From: Propionibacteriaceae bacterium
GTDB taxonomy: Bacteria > Actinomycetota > Actinomycetes > Propionibacteriales > Propionibacteriaceae
Direction of reading: 5' to 3'
Assembly: GCA_009780915.1 (NCBI GenBank)
Contig: WQZD01000015.1
Coordinates: forward strand, 1-64,000
Length of the DNA stretch: 64,000 nucleotides
The notes beneath the pieces were generated by a model. The model had not been told where the DNA came from. It did not search any database and saw nothing but the letters and a program-made list of their open reading frames with translations. This document shows positions 8,862-18,869 of the stretch, in pieces (the first letter of the stretch is position 1; each line of letters starts with the position of its first letter). The position numbers and the translations under genes are program-made.

Positions 8862-10319
8862 GTGAGCACTACCACACCAGAAGACTCTGCAGAGGGTCAG
8901 CTCGTTTTTCGCAAGGGTCGTTGGATCGACGGGTGGGAGCCCGAGAACACAGCCCAGTGGGAGAAGCAGGGCAAGAAAATCGCAAACAGGAACCTGGGGT
9001 TCTCCATCTACGCGGAGTTCCTCGGGTTCGTCGTCTGGCAGCTATGGAGCATCGTGGCTGTCCAGATGCAGGTCAAAGCGGACGGCTCTCCGGGGCCGTA
9101 CGGATTCGCCTTCTCGTCAAGCCAGGTGTTCTGGCTGATCGCCGCCCCCTCGTTCGTGGGCGCGACCTTCCGCTTCCCGTACACCTTCCTTGTGTCCAAA
9201 CTCGGCGGGCGCAACTGGACGATGGTCTCCGCCTCCCTCCTGCTGATCCCCACGATTGTGATGTCCTTCGCGATCGCCAACCACCCGATCAACGGCGTCG
9301 GAGGCACGTCCTGGGGTTGGATGATGGTCGTCGCCGCTCTCGGCGGCTTCGGTGGTGGCAACTTCGCCAGCTCCATGGCGAACATCACCTTCTTCTTCCC
9401 CCAGCGAGAGAAGGGCTGGGCCCTCGGGCTCAACGCGGCCGGCGGCAACATCGGCGCGGCTGTGGCACAGTTCTCTGTGCCGATCCTCATCTCCGTGACC
9501 GCCGGGGCCGTCACAGGCATCGGGCCCAACGTCAAGAACTTGCCCATGGCGGGCTGGTTCTGGATCCCGTTCATCGTCATCGCCATCGTCTGCGCCTTCC
9601 TCTTCATGAACAACCTGGGCAAGGCCAAGGCGGACATGGCCGCCTACGCGGTGGTGTTCAAAGATCCACACCTCTGGTTGATGTCGCTGTTGTACATCGG
9701 GACCTTCGGCTCCTTCATCGGACTCGGCGGCGTCTTCCCGAAGCTGATCAACGACATCTTCCCCGCGTACAACACGCCCATCCATATCGGGACGGCGTTG
9801 ATCGCCCTGTCGTTCCTCGGCCCGTTGGTGGGATCCTTGGCACGGCCGTACGGCGGACGCCTGGCTGACCGTTTCGGCGGGTCCATCATCACAGTCATCG
9901 CCTTCTTGGTGATGGCCGTGGGCACGATCACCGTCATCCTGTCGCTCAACGCGTCCACACCCAGCTTCTGGGCGTTCCTCATCTGCTTCCTGGTGATCTT
10001 CGTCGCCACCGGCATGGGGAACGGGTCCATGTACCGCATGATCCCGACTGTGTTCGCGTACAAGGCAGGCCAGATGGACGCCCAGCACAAGTCGGCTGGC
10101 ATCGACGCGGTGCGTCAGACCTCGGCGGCCCTGGGCATCATCTCCGCCTGGGGCGCGTACGGCGGCTTCCTGATGCCGTTCTTGTTCAACCTGTCCAAGA
10201 ACAACTTCGGCGACTACATCCACGTGTTGTGGTGGCTGTTCTTCGCGTACATCATCTTCCTGATCATCCTCGTGATCGCATACGTCGTCCCGTACGCACG
10301 GAAGGGGACACGCGTCTGA
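8862..10319 (+). CDS. Second NarK-family nitrate/nitrite transporter (MFS)
   Basis: A 485-residue, 12-helix MFS protein starting at GTG 8862. The N-terminus FRKGRWIDGWEPENTAQWE followed by RNLGFSIYAEFLGFVVWQLWS resembles the NarK1/NasA branch more than the narK upstream of narG. The two family signature segments are present (GGFGGGNFASSMANITFFFP near residue 165 and ATGMGNGSMYRMIPTVF near residue 385). NarK1-type carriers are known as proton-nitrate symporters, which would start nitrate import before nitrite is available for exchange; assigning that mechanism here is inference. It is divergent from the narK operon and shares its control region. A hairpin follows its stop. Confidence 0.92.
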   Translation: MSTTTPEDSAEGQLVFRKGRWIDGWEPENTAQWEKQGKKIANRNLGFSIYAEFLGFVVWQLWSIVAVQMQVKADGSPGPYGFAFSSSQVFWLIAAPSFVGATFRFPYTFLVSKLGGRNWTMVSASLLLIPTIVMSFAIANHPINGVGGTSWGWMMVVAALGGFGGGNFASSMANITFFFPQREKGWALGLNAAGGNIGAAVAQFSVPILISVTAGAVTGIGPNVKNLPMAGWFWIPFIVIAIVCAFLFMNNLGKAKADMAAYAVVFKDPHLWLMSLLYIGTFGSFIGLGGVFPKLINDIFPAYNTPIHIGTALIALSFLGPLVGSLARPYGGRLADRFGGSIITVIAFLVMAVGTITVILSLNASTPSFWAFLICFLVIFVATGMGNGSMYRMIPTVFAYKAGQMDAQHKSAGIDAVRQTSAALGIISAWGAYGGFLMPFLFNLSKNNFGDYIHVLWWLFFAYIIFLIILVIAYVVPYARKGTRV

Positions 10320-10335
10320 GAAGACGCACTTCCGA

Positions 10336-10374
10336 CACGGCGGATCAGGCGACCGGACCAACTGACCCGCCGTG
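10336..10374 (+). terminator. Hairpin after the second narK gene
   Basis: CACGGCGG (10336-10343) pairs with CCGCCGTG (10367-10374), and the stem may extend past one mismatch. There is no U-tract. Its place 17 nt after the stop and before a convergent gene suggests a terminator. Confidence 0.45.
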
Positions 10375-10480
10375 GCCACGGAACACGAACTCCGCCCCCA
10401 CCAGGTGAATCCCGGTGAGGGCGGTTTCGTGGGTGTCGTGGGTTCGAGGGCAGTGCCGCTCGGGGTTGTGCCGCTCGGGC

Positions 10481-11260
10481 TCAGTTGGTGTCCAGGTCGT
10501 CCTCGTCGGCGAGGACTTCGCCATCGGCCTCCTGGCCCAGGACGAGACGTACCGACCCGGCTTCCAGCTCTGACGCGTCGCCCAACCAGGCCCTGCACAC
10601 GTGGGTGCCGATCATGGGGTTCAGCTCCAGGACGCGCTGGGTCGAACGCAGTTCGGCCAGCGAGCCGTTGATCATCCCGACGTGGAGACGGCAGACGACG
10701 TCGGGCGCCGTGCGCGCGGACTCCATGAAGGGGCAGTTGTGGAGCAGCATGTGGGCGCAGGGGGCTGTCACGAGCTCGGGGGCGAACCACAAGGCGTCGA
10801 GTTTGTCCATGACCCTCTGGTCGATCTCCGCCTCGTCGAGCACCTCGAAGGGGGCCGGACGACTCGTGAGGTAGCTTCCCCACTGGAGACCCACCTCGTA
10901 CATGTCCTCCCCCGCTTCGGGGAACTTGGTCGCGATGGTGCTGGTGAGGATCTGCGCCAGGAGACGGTACCCCTGCGCGCGCTCGTGGGTCTGGTTGGGC
11001 AGGGTCCCGCTGTACAGGATGCGTCGACGACCCGGCTGTGACGAGGGCTCGGACTCCCGCATGGCCATCCCGGCGTCCACCAGGGACTCCAGGTGGAATC
11101 GGGCCGTGTTTGCGTGGATGCCCACCATTTGTGCGATTTCAACAACTGATAGTGGCGCTTTGGCATCTCGTAAGATTTGGATGATGTGCGTTCGCCGGCC
11201 CCCATGCACAGAACCTCCGGTGGTTCCGTCGTAGATGCGTGGTGTCGAATGTGCAGGCAT
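10481..11260 (-). CDS. HTH transcriptional regulator with cysteine-bearing C-terminal domain (ArsR/SufR-like)
   Basis: A 259-residue protein. The N-terminal winged helix (residues ~20-75: GGRRTHIIQILRDAKAPLSV, then EIAQMVGIHANTARFHLESL) is ArsR/SufR-like. The C-terminal half carries C-x7-C-x13-C (PCAHMLLHNCPFMES...VVCRLHVG) and another Cys in GTHVCRAW. This resembles the cluster-binding part of SufR-type repressors, so it may bind an Fe-S cluster or another redox cofactor. Start: ATG 11260 has GGAGGGG just upstream. Its place next to the nar genes suggests oxygen or nitrogen-oxide control of nitrate respiration, as ArnR does in Corynebacterium glutamicum. That role is inference; it could equally regulate another target. 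Confidence 0.72.
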   Translation of the reverse strand: MPAHSTPRIYDGTTGGSVHGGRRTHIIQILRDAKAPLSVVEIAQMVGIHANTARFHLESLVDAGMAMRESEPSSQPGRRRILYSGTLPNQTHERAQGYRLLAQILTSTIATKFPEAGEDMYEVGLQWGSYLTSRPAPFEVLDEAEIDQRVMDKLDALWFAPELVTAPCAHMLLHNCPFMESARTAPDVVCRLHVGMINGSLAELRSTQRVLELNPMIGTHVCRAWLGDASELEAGSVRLVLGQEADGEVLADEDDLDTN

Positions 11261-11485
11261 TACCCCTCCATTAGGTAATAGTAGTAACCCCTCGACGTCA
11301 ATTCTATTCCCCCACAAAAGACTAGTCTAAATTAGATAGTTTATTGGCATCAATTGATACGATGATCTCACTTACCTGTTTGATTCTCAAATTTACTGTC
11401 CCATATGTGCAGTGTGGCTAGAGATCTGACGTCGATCGCCCCCTTTCACAGTCACACCAGATGAGTCTGACCGCCCCCATGTGTG
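11261..11485 (-). promoter_or_regulatory. Upstream region of the cysteine-bearing regulator
   Basis: This A/T-rich stretch lies between the groEL terminator and the regulator start and must hold the regulator's promoter. It has an 11-bp dyad TCTAA-A-TTAGA at 11326-11336 and a 10-bp palindrome ATCAATTGAT at 11349-11358; either could be an operator. I cannot place -35 and -10 boxes with confidence. Confidence 0.35.
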
Positions 11486-11520
11486 GCGCGAGGGCGGCCC
11501 AGGGAGGACCGCCCTCGCGC
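11486..11520 (-). terminator. groEL terminator hairpin
   Basis: Perfect 12-bp arms, GCGCGAGGGCGG (11486-11497) and CCGCCCTCGCGC (11509-11520), with an 11-nt loop, start 9 nt after the groEL stop. No U-tract follows, as in many actinobacterial terminators. Confidence 0.75.
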
Positions 11521-11529
11521 AGAACAGGA

Positions 11530-13233
<1,704 letters not shown>

Positions 13234-13245
13234 TCACTGACAGAC

Positions 13246-13272
13246 GTAGCACTCTCATGATGCGAGTGCTAA
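13246..13272 (-). promoter_or_regulatory. CIRCE operator (HrcA box), groEL-proximal
   Basis: GTAGCACTC-N9-GAGTGCTAA differs from the CIRCE consensus (TTAGCACTC-N9-GAGTGCTAA) at one end base. It lies 97 bp upstream of the groEL ATG and is the known target of the heat-shock repressor HrcA. Confidence 0.9.
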
Positions 13273-13279
13273 TACATTC

Positions 13280-13306
13280 TTAGCACTCTCGGGGTCAGAG
13301 TGCAAA
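13280..13306 (-). promoter_or_regulatory. CIRCE operator (HrcA box), groEL-distal, overlapping the promoter
   Basis: TTAGCACTC-N9-GAGTGCAAA has two mismatches in the second arm. On the minus strand its distal arm supplies TTGCAC, which with a 17-bp spacer precedes TAAGAA, a plausible -35/-10 pair. HrcA binding here would occlude the groEL promoter. The remaining DNA from 13307 to 13452, downstream of purL, shows no gene. Confidence 0.85.
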
Positions 13307-13452
13307 TGGGAACCGGGGTCCGACGGGCATGACGGCACGCTGGATGGGGCTATGACGGGCCTGGGATGTGGCGCTGGACCGGGGGTCTCCCGGGCGTCGG
13401 CTCGCGCTCCGGCGACGCGTGAGCCACGACGGGGGTTGGACGTCTGGCGGAC

Positions 13453-15723
13453 TCAGCACCCGTCAGGCGTCGACACCCCCATGGCTGCGGGGATGACCGC
13501 CCGCCAGTCCGTACGCGCTTGGTCCACATCGATGACGAACTGGTCGGCCACTGTGAGCCTGCCGTCGTCGCGTACCGTCCCCACCCGCGTCCAGGCCAGG
13601 TCGCAGGATGTCGCCAGCGCCTCGACGGCGTCCGCGCGGGAGGGATCGCACGTGACCATCACACGGCCCGCGGACTCGCTGAACAGTGCGACGAAGGGGT
13701 CGCCCGCCAGGTCGACCTGCGCCCCTGTCCCGTGCCGGAAGCAGGACTCCAGGAGGGCGACGCCCAGCCCGCCGTCCGACAGATCGTGGGCGCTGGAGAG
13801 CAGCCGCGTCTTGGACGCGGTCTGGAAGAAGTCCGTGACACGCTTCAGGCGGTCGAAGTCCACCTGCGGGGGCTGGCCGCCCAGGTGGGAGTGGATCACG
13901 CTGGCCCACGCCGACCCGTCGAGTTCCTCGGCGGTGTCGCCGAGGACGTAGATCAGATCCGAGGCGGACGTGAATCCGGAGCGGACCCTGTCGGCCACGT
14001 CGTCGATCACACCGAGCATGCCGATCGTGGGAGTGGGGAGGATGGCCGTGTCCCCGGTCTTGTTATAGAAGGAGACATTGCCGCCAGTGACTGGCGTGCC
14101 GAGCGCCTGGCACCCGTCCACCAGGCCCTTGATGGCTTCGACGAACTGCCACATGATGTCGGGGTCCTCGGGCGAGCCGAAGTTCAGGCAGTCGGTGATG
14201 GCCACCGGCTCGGCGCCGGTGATCGCGACATTGACGTACGCCTCGGCCAACGACAGCTGGGCGCCGCGATAGGGGTTCAGGTACGTGAACCTGGCGTTGC
14301 AGTCCGTGGACAGGGCCACCCCCAAGCCTGTCGCCTCGTCGATGCGGAGCATGCCGGCGTCCTCAGGTTGAGCCAAAGCGGAGTTGCCGCGTACGAAATG
14401 GTCGTACTGGCCGGTCACCCAGGACACGTCGGCCAGGCCGGGCGAGCAGATCAGGGCGAGCAGGTCTCGCTTGAGCCCCTCGCCGGTCGTCGGTCGCGGC
14501 AGAAGCGCTGCGGAATCGGCGTTGACCTGGTCGATCCACGCGGGCTTGGCCATGGGACGGTCGTACGTGGGACCTTCGTGGGCGACCGTCTTCGGGTCGA
14601 CGTCCACCACGCGCTGTCCGTGCCAGTCGATCAGGAGGCGATCGCCCTCGATGACCTCGGCGACCACGGTGGCCAACACGTCCCACTTCGCGCAGATGCG
14701 CATGAACTCGTCCACGTCGTCAGGGCTCACCACCGCCATCATGCGTTCCTGGGACTCGCTCATGAGGATCTCCTCCGGCGCCAGCGAGGAGTCTCGCAGG
14801 GGCACCGCGTCCAGGTTGACATGCATGCCACCGGATCCCGCCGACGCCAGCTCCGAGGTCGCACACGACAGCCCGGCGGCGCCGAAGTCCTGGATGCCGC
14901 GGATCAGACCGGCCTGGAAGAGCTCCAGGGTGCACTCGATCAGCAGCTTCTCCATGAAAGGATCGCCCACTTGCACGCTCGGACGCTTGGTGGGACCGCC
15001 CTGCGTGAACGTCTCGGATGCGAGGATGGATGCGCCGCCGATCCCGTCCCCACCGGTGGTCGCGCCGTACAGGATGACCTTGTTGCCCACTCCCGTGGCC
15101 GCGGCGCTCTGGACGTCCTCATGCCGCAGCACGCCGACGCACAGGGCGTTGACAAGGGGGTTCCCCGCGTACGAGGGGTCGAAGACCACTTCCCCGCCGA
15201 TCGTCGGCAGGCCGAGGCAGTTGCCGTACCCCCCGATGCCAGCGACGACTCCGGGGAGGACTCGCGCCGTGTCGGGCGCGTCGAGGGGGCCGAAGCGCAG
15301 GGGGTCCATGACGGCGATCGGCCTGGCGCCCATCGCGAGGATGTCGCGCACGATGCCGCCCACGCCGGTCGCCGCGCCCTGATAGGGCTCGACGTAGCTC
15401 GGGTGGTTGTGAGACTCGATCTTGAAGGTGACCGCCCAGCCGTCCCCGATGTCGACGACCCCGGCCTGTTCGCCGATCCCCGCCAGGAGTGGACCTCTCG
15501 GCGTGGTGGCTTCCAGGACGGAGAAGCGCTTGAGATGGAGCTTGGAGGACTTGTATGAACAATGCTCACTCCACATCACGGAGTACATCGCCAGTTCGCA
15601 CGAGGTCGGACGCCGACCCAGGATCTGACGGATGAGCCCGTATTCGTCTTCTTTCAGACCCAGGGCAGCCCATGGTTGGGGCGTATCAGGGGTTTGTTCC
15701 GCATCGCGTACAGTATCGGCCAC
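13453..15723 (-). CDS. purL: Phosphoribosylformylglycinamidine synthase subunit PurL
   Basis: A 756-residue PurL of the small type, which works with separate PurQ and PurS to convert FGAR to FGAM in purine synthesis. [27 protein letters not shown] near residue 35 is the PurL signature, and the ATP-binding segment [24 protein letters not shown] follows. Neither purQ nor purS is in the window. The start is GTG 15723, with a purine-rich AGAGGGG directly upstream. The 3' side lies beyond the groEL promoter region, so it is its own unit. Confidence 0.96.
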   Translation of the reverse strand: MADTVRDAEQTPDTPQPWAALGLKEDEYGLIRQILGRRPTSCELAMYSVMWSEHCSYKSSKLHLKRFSVLEATTPRGPLLAGIGEQAGVVDIGDGWAVTFKIESHNHPSYVEPYQGAATGVGGIVRDILAMGARPIAVMDPLRFGPLDAPDTARVLPGVVAGIGGYGNCLGLPTIGGEVVFDPSYAGNPLVNALCVGVLRHEDVQSAAATGVGNKVILYGATTGGDGIGGASILASETFTQGGPTKRPSVQVGDPFMEKLLIECTLELFQAGLIRGIQDFGAAGLSCATSELASAGSGGMHVNLDAVPLRDSSLAPEEILMSESQERMMAVVSPDDVDEFMRICAKWDVLATVVAEVIEGDRLLIDWHGQRVVDVDPKTVAHEGPTYDRPMAKPAWIDQVNADSAALLPRPTTGEGLKRDLLALICSPGLADVSWVTGQYDHFVRGNSALAQPEDAGMLRIDEATGLGVALSTDCNARFTYLNPYRGAQLSLAEAYVNVAITGAEPVAITDCLNFGSPEDPDIMWQFVEAIKGLVDGCQALGTPVTGGNVSFYNKTGDTAILPTPTIGMLGVIDDVADRVRSGFTSASDLIYVLGDTAEELDGSAWASVIHSHLGGQPPQVDFDRLKRVTDFFQTASKTRLLSSAHDLSDGGLGVALLESCFRHGTGAQVDLAGDPFVALFSESAGRVMVTCDPSRADAVEALATSCDLAWTRVGTVRDDGRLTVADQFVIDVDQARTDWRAVIPAAMGVSTPDGC

Positions 15724-16130
15724 CCCTCTACCCTATCGCGCAGCGCCAGTGGGCGAAGATTTTCCGGGGTGTCACTCCCGTGAACCGAGGGGAGGGGACG
15801 GCGACGATTCCGTGGCGTGCCTCCCCTGAACCGAGTCGGAGGTCCCGCCTACGGCGCACCCGTAGGGACCCCGGCTCGCCAGTGAGTGTCGCGAGCGGAT
15901 GTCACCCGTGAGTGCCGACGATGAGTGCCGCCCGTGGGTGCCGCCCGTGGGTGTCGACGATGGACGCCACCCGTAGATACCGACCGTGGATACCGACCGT
16001 GGATACCGACCATGGATGCCACCCGTGGATGCCGACGGTGGCTCTGCCACCGCGTCCGCAACCGCGCCCGTACCCATCTGGGCGCAACCATTGATAGTCG
16101 CCTGAAGATGGACTTCCGCCCCAGCGTCCG
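15724..16130. other. Non-coding stretch upstream of purL with tandem repeats
   Basis: The first part must hold the purL promoter; a GGGGAGG/CCTCCCC dyad lies at about 15790-15830. The rest holds a degenerate tandem array (separate entry). Open frames across it on both strands are low-complexity translations of the repeats, and I do not call a gene. Confidence 0.5.
15905..16040. repeat. Degenerate ~15-bp tandem array
   Basis: About nine imperfect copies of a unit close to CCGTGGATACCGACC, for example around 15980-16010 where three copies are nearly identical. The unit is a multiple of three, so several frames stay open, but codon use and composition do not look like a gene. Confidence 0.75.
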
Positions 16131-16180
16131 GGGGGCGCGAACCGTGCGTTTTTCCCTGAAAAAGCACGGTTCACGCCCCC
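16131..16180. repeat. Palindromic repeat copy A
   Basis: A 50-bp element with arms GGGGGCGCGAACCGTGC and GCACGGTTCACGCCCCC; the centre also pairs (GTTTTTC/GAAAAA), so nearly the whole unit can fold. Confidence 0.9.
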
Positions 16181-16317
16181 AACAGCCATGGGAGAGGAGG
16201 CACACCCCCGAGCCACCCCCACGGTCCAAGCACCAACCCACAACCCCCAACACCACAGGGGCACGAGGGCAGATCTTGGTAACACCCGTCGACCATGGTC
16301 ACAACCCCCAGCACCAC

Positions 16318-16367
16318 GGGGGCGCGAACCGTGCAGTTATCCTCAGAAACGCACGGTTCGCGCCCCC
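16318..16367. repeat. Palindromic repeat copy B
   Basis: Same 17-bp arms as copy A (perfect GGGGGCGCGAACCGTGC and GCACGGTTCGCGCCCCC), with a different central 16 bp. Confidence 0.9.
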
Positions 16368-16378
16368 ACGAGAATCCG

Positions 16379-16428
16379 GGGGGCGCGAACCGTGCGTTTC
16401 GCCCTGAAAAAGCACGGTTCGCGCCCCC
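16379..16428. repeat. Palindromic repeat copy C
   Basis: Perfect 17-bp arms, only 11 bp from copy B. The centre resembles copy A (CCCTGAAAAA). Confidence 0.9.
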
Positions 16429-16481
16429 ACGTCACCTGAGTATGAACCATGGTGAATACGCCAGACCACTACCAGTTTCCG

Positions 16482-16507
16482 ATACCATGCATCAATACCA
16501 TGCATCA
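16482..16507. repeat. 13-bp direct duplication
   Basis: ATACCATGCATCA occurs twice back to back at 16482-16494 and 16495-16507, between palindrome copy C and the 3' end of the DUF559-type gene. Confidence 0.7.
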
Positions 16508-16589
16508 ACAGGATGGATGCACGGCCTCTTACCCCTTCGCGCCCGGTCCGGCCAGCACCTCGAGGCCATCCCCAAGCATCCGGGCCGTG

Positions 16590-17540
16590 TCACCGGGCAC
16601 GGGCAGCCACGTCGAGCGCCCTGTGCACTGAGGCGATGACCCCCGCGCGGTCTCGATTCAGATCGGCCATGGTGACTGTGATGATTCTCCACCCTTGGTC
16701 CTCCAGCCAGCGCCGGCGAGTCTGATCTCGCTCCATCTGCCTCACGTCGCCCACATGGATCGCACCGTCGTACTCGACTGCCACACGCTCCTTCACGTAT
16801 GCGAGATCAAGATAGTATGACCCCCAGGGAGTCCGAACCTGGTGATTGACCACAAGCCCGTCAAGGCCGGCACCAAGGAGAACAAGCCTCAGGTGCGTCT
16901 CGGGCGGCGAGTCCGTACGAGGCCGAATCAGGCCAAACGCCTGTCCGGCTCGTTCGTATCCCCTACGCCCCCTCCACGATAGGATCGTTTCCCCCAATGA
17001 TTGCATGGTCATGATGGGATTCTGGCGGCGAACCAAACCGTCCCCTGCCATGACGAGATCCGTCACGGTCAGTGAACAGGCCATCTCCATCCAGGCATCA
17101 CCTGGAACGACAATCGGCAGGCCGTCATGCACCTGCACGGCAGGCACGAGTCGTGGACGATGCGCCTGTATCCACGGCGGCCTCGCTCCCCGCTGCCCGC
17201 GGCCTAGTAGCACATGCACTTTGCGATCCCTGTGAGCCGCGTGCGGCAGTTCGACACCCCGGTGCAGAAGTGCGGATTGGGCGCACAACGCCGCACCTTC
17301 ACCACTGGCCGCCAGGGCGGCTTCGGCTTTGACCCTGAAGTCGTCCCAAGATCCGTCACGGAGGTACACACCTCGAGTGATCCGCGCAGCTTGAGCCTTG
17401 CGAAGCTGATTCTCGGTGACTCCACCCTCCACAGCCTCGCGCGTACTGACGACACACGTGTGCTCGGACGTCACCGTCCTCATGAGGTGTTGATGCTTGG
17501 CGGAAATGAGGTCACGCGTACCAGATGCGATTGTTTTCAT
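16590..17540 (-). CDS. AbiEi-like N-terminus fused to DUF559 (Vsr-like nuclease fold) protein
   Basis: A 316-residue protein. The N-terminal third (STREAVEGGVTENQLRKAQA, then ITRGVYLRDG) resembles the AbiEi/type IV antitoxin winged helix. The C-terminal domain (TPWGSYYLDLAYVKERVAVE, YDGAIHVGDVRQMERDQTRR, RWLEDQGWRIITVTMADL) is a DUF559 domain, related to very-short-patch-repair endonucleases; the acidic VEYDG and the basic tract fit that fold. I choose ATG 17540 (MKTIASG) with GGTTGGGGT upstream; ATG 17483 is an alternative and the frame is open to 18035. It has no partner toxin. It is framed by five palindromic repeats and its base composition is lower in GC than its neighbours, so it may be acquired DNA. 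Its function is unknown. Confidence 0.75.
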   Translation of the reverse strand: MKTIASGTRDLISAKHQHLMRTVTSEHTCVVSTREAVEGGVTENQLRKAQAARITRGVYLRDGSWDDFRVKAEAALAASGEGAALCAQSALLHRGVELPHAAHRDRKVHVLLGRGQRGARPPWIQAHRPRLVPAVQVHDGLPIVVPGDAWMEMACSLTVTDLVMAGDGLVRRQNPIMTMQSLGETILSWRGRRGYERAGQAFGLIRPRTDSPPETHLRLVLLGAGLDGLVVNHQVRTPWGSYYLDLAYVKERVAVEYDGAIHVGDVRQMERDQTRRRWLEDQGWRIITVTMADLNRDRAGVIASVHRALDVAARAR

Positions 17541-17632
17541 ACCCCAACCATGGGCCGTACGCCCTCCGCAGTGCCGTTGGAGGTCGCACTTGTGTATAAG
17601 TTCTCCGCTGAAAGAGTCCCTGTGGATAACTC

Positions 17633-17684
17633 GGGGGGCGTGAACCGTGCATATTCCGCTGACAATGCACGGTTCGCGCCCCCC
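17633..17684. repeat. Palindromic repeat copy D
   Basis: Arms GGGGGGCGTGAACCGTGC and GCACGGTTCGCGCCCCCC, with one mismatch. It lies about 90 bp upstream of the DUF559-type gene start. Confidence 0.9.
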
Positions 17685-17694
17685 GAAAATCTGT

Positions 17695-17744
17695 GGGGGC
17701 ACGAACCGTGCGAAAACCACGGAAAAAGCACGATTCACGCCCCC
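17695..17744. repeat. Palindromic repeat copy E
   Basis: Arms GGGGGCACGAACCGTGC and GCACGATTCACGCCCCC. This is the most diverged copy, 10 bp from copy D. Confidence 0.88.
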
Positions 17745-17810
17745 GCGGGGAGCCATAGAATCCGACATGAGCACGGGAGTCCCAAAGTTCGATGTGAGAA
17801 CTGGAGTTGG

Positions 17811-17934
17811 CGGACCAGACCCCGTATACCGTTCGGACGGACCAGACCTGGCACACCATCCCGACGGACCAGACCTGGCACACCGTTCCGACAGGCCAGA
17901 CCTGGCACACCGTTCCGACAGGGCCAGACACGGA
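17811..17934. repeat. 27-bp tandem array
   Basis: Four full units (17811-17837, 17838-17864, 17865-17891, 17892-17918) and a partial fifth, close to CGGACCAGACCTGGCACACC plus GTTCCGA. The plus frame would encode a nine-residue repeat (GPDLAHRSD), but I see no convincing start or domain and treat it as non-coding. The rest of 17745-18086 shows no gene. Confidence 0.8.
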
Positions 17935-18086
17935 CAACCACATCCAACCAGCCCCACATGGCAAACCACTGCGTCGAGCTCGACAGCGCTGAGCTCGACA
18001 CGGTCAGCGGACCCAACGGGGGCCACTAGGGTCATCAGACGTTCGTGGCGATCACCACGATGCCCGAGCGCACCCGTCCCCCTCCG

Positions 18087-18869
18087 TCAGAGCACTTTGG
18101 ACAAGAAGGCCTGTGTACGCGGCTGCTGGGGGTTGCCGAGGACGTCCGAGGGGAGACCCTCTTCGACGATCTGGCCATCGTCCATGAAGATGACCCGCTT
18201 GCCGACCTCTCGGGCGAAGCCCATCTCGTGGGTGACCACCATCATGGTCATACCCTCGGCGGCCAGGCTCCGCATGACCTCCAAGACCTCGCCCACCAAC
18301 TCGGGGTCGAGCGCGGACGTCGGCTCGTCGAAGAGCATCATGTCGGGGTTCATCGCCAGACTACGAGCGATGGCGACCCTCTGTTGCTGGCCACCCGACA
18401 ACTGGGATGGATGGGCATCCGCCTTGTCCGACAGGCCCACCCTTTCCAGCATCGCCCGAGCCACCTGGCGAGCCTGCTGAGAACTGCGATGCAGCACTTT
18501 CTCCTGAGCGACGGTCACATTCCGCAGCACGGTCATATGAGGGAACAGATTGAAGGACTGGAACACCATGCCGATACGGGTACGGATCTTGTCAAGATTC
18601 ACATCGGGATCGAGGATGTCGATCCCCTCAATCAGAATCTGCCCAGACGAGGGGTGCTCCAGCAAGTTCACTGACCGCAAAAGAGTGGACTTCCCTGATC
18701 CCGACGGCCCGATGACACACACGACCTCGCCTTTTTCGATCGTCAGGTCGATACCTTTGAGCACATGCAACTCACCGAAATGCTTGTTCAACTCGATGAG
18801 TTGGATGGGCGGGGCGCCCGGCACAGGCGTGTCCCGTGGATGCAGGTCACCCGAACGTGTCAGACTCAT
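18087..18869 (-). CDS. Polar amino acid ABC transporter, ATP-binding protein
   Basis: A 260-residue GlnQ-type ATPase. Walker A is GPSGSGKST near residue 53, the Q-loop is [11 protein letters not shown], the signature is [14 protein letters not shown], Walker B is [12 protein letters not shown], and the switch His is in [12 protein letters not shown]. All catalytic motifs are intact. The start overlaps the permease stop by 4 nt (ATGA). It is the third gene of a binding protein-permease-ATPase operon. The substrate is probably glutamine, glutamate or another polar amino acid; I cannot tell which. Confidence 0.93.
   Translation of the reverse strand: MSLTRSGDLHPRDTPVPGAPPIQLIELNKHFGELHVLKGIDLTIEKGEVVCVIGPSGSGKSTLLRSVNLLEHPSSGQILIEGIDILDPDVNLDKIRTRIGMVFQSFNLFPHMTVLRNVTVAQEKVLHRSSQQARQVARAMLERVGLSDKADAHPSQLSGGQQQRVAIARSLAMNPDMMLFDEPTSALDPELVGEVLEVMRSLAAEGMTMMVVTHEMGFAREVGKRVIFMDDGQIVEEGLPSDVLGNPQQPRTQAFLSKVL

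Noticed and set aside
15905..17934. Repeat clusters as a possible CRISPR array
   Set aside because: Tandem units have no spacers, the palindromes are irregularly spaced, and no cas gene is present.
17647..18029. Plus-strand protein made of GPDLAHRSD repeats
   Set aside because: No ribosome binding site at a sensible distance, no domain, and the frame runs into the ABC ATPase gene on the other strand.
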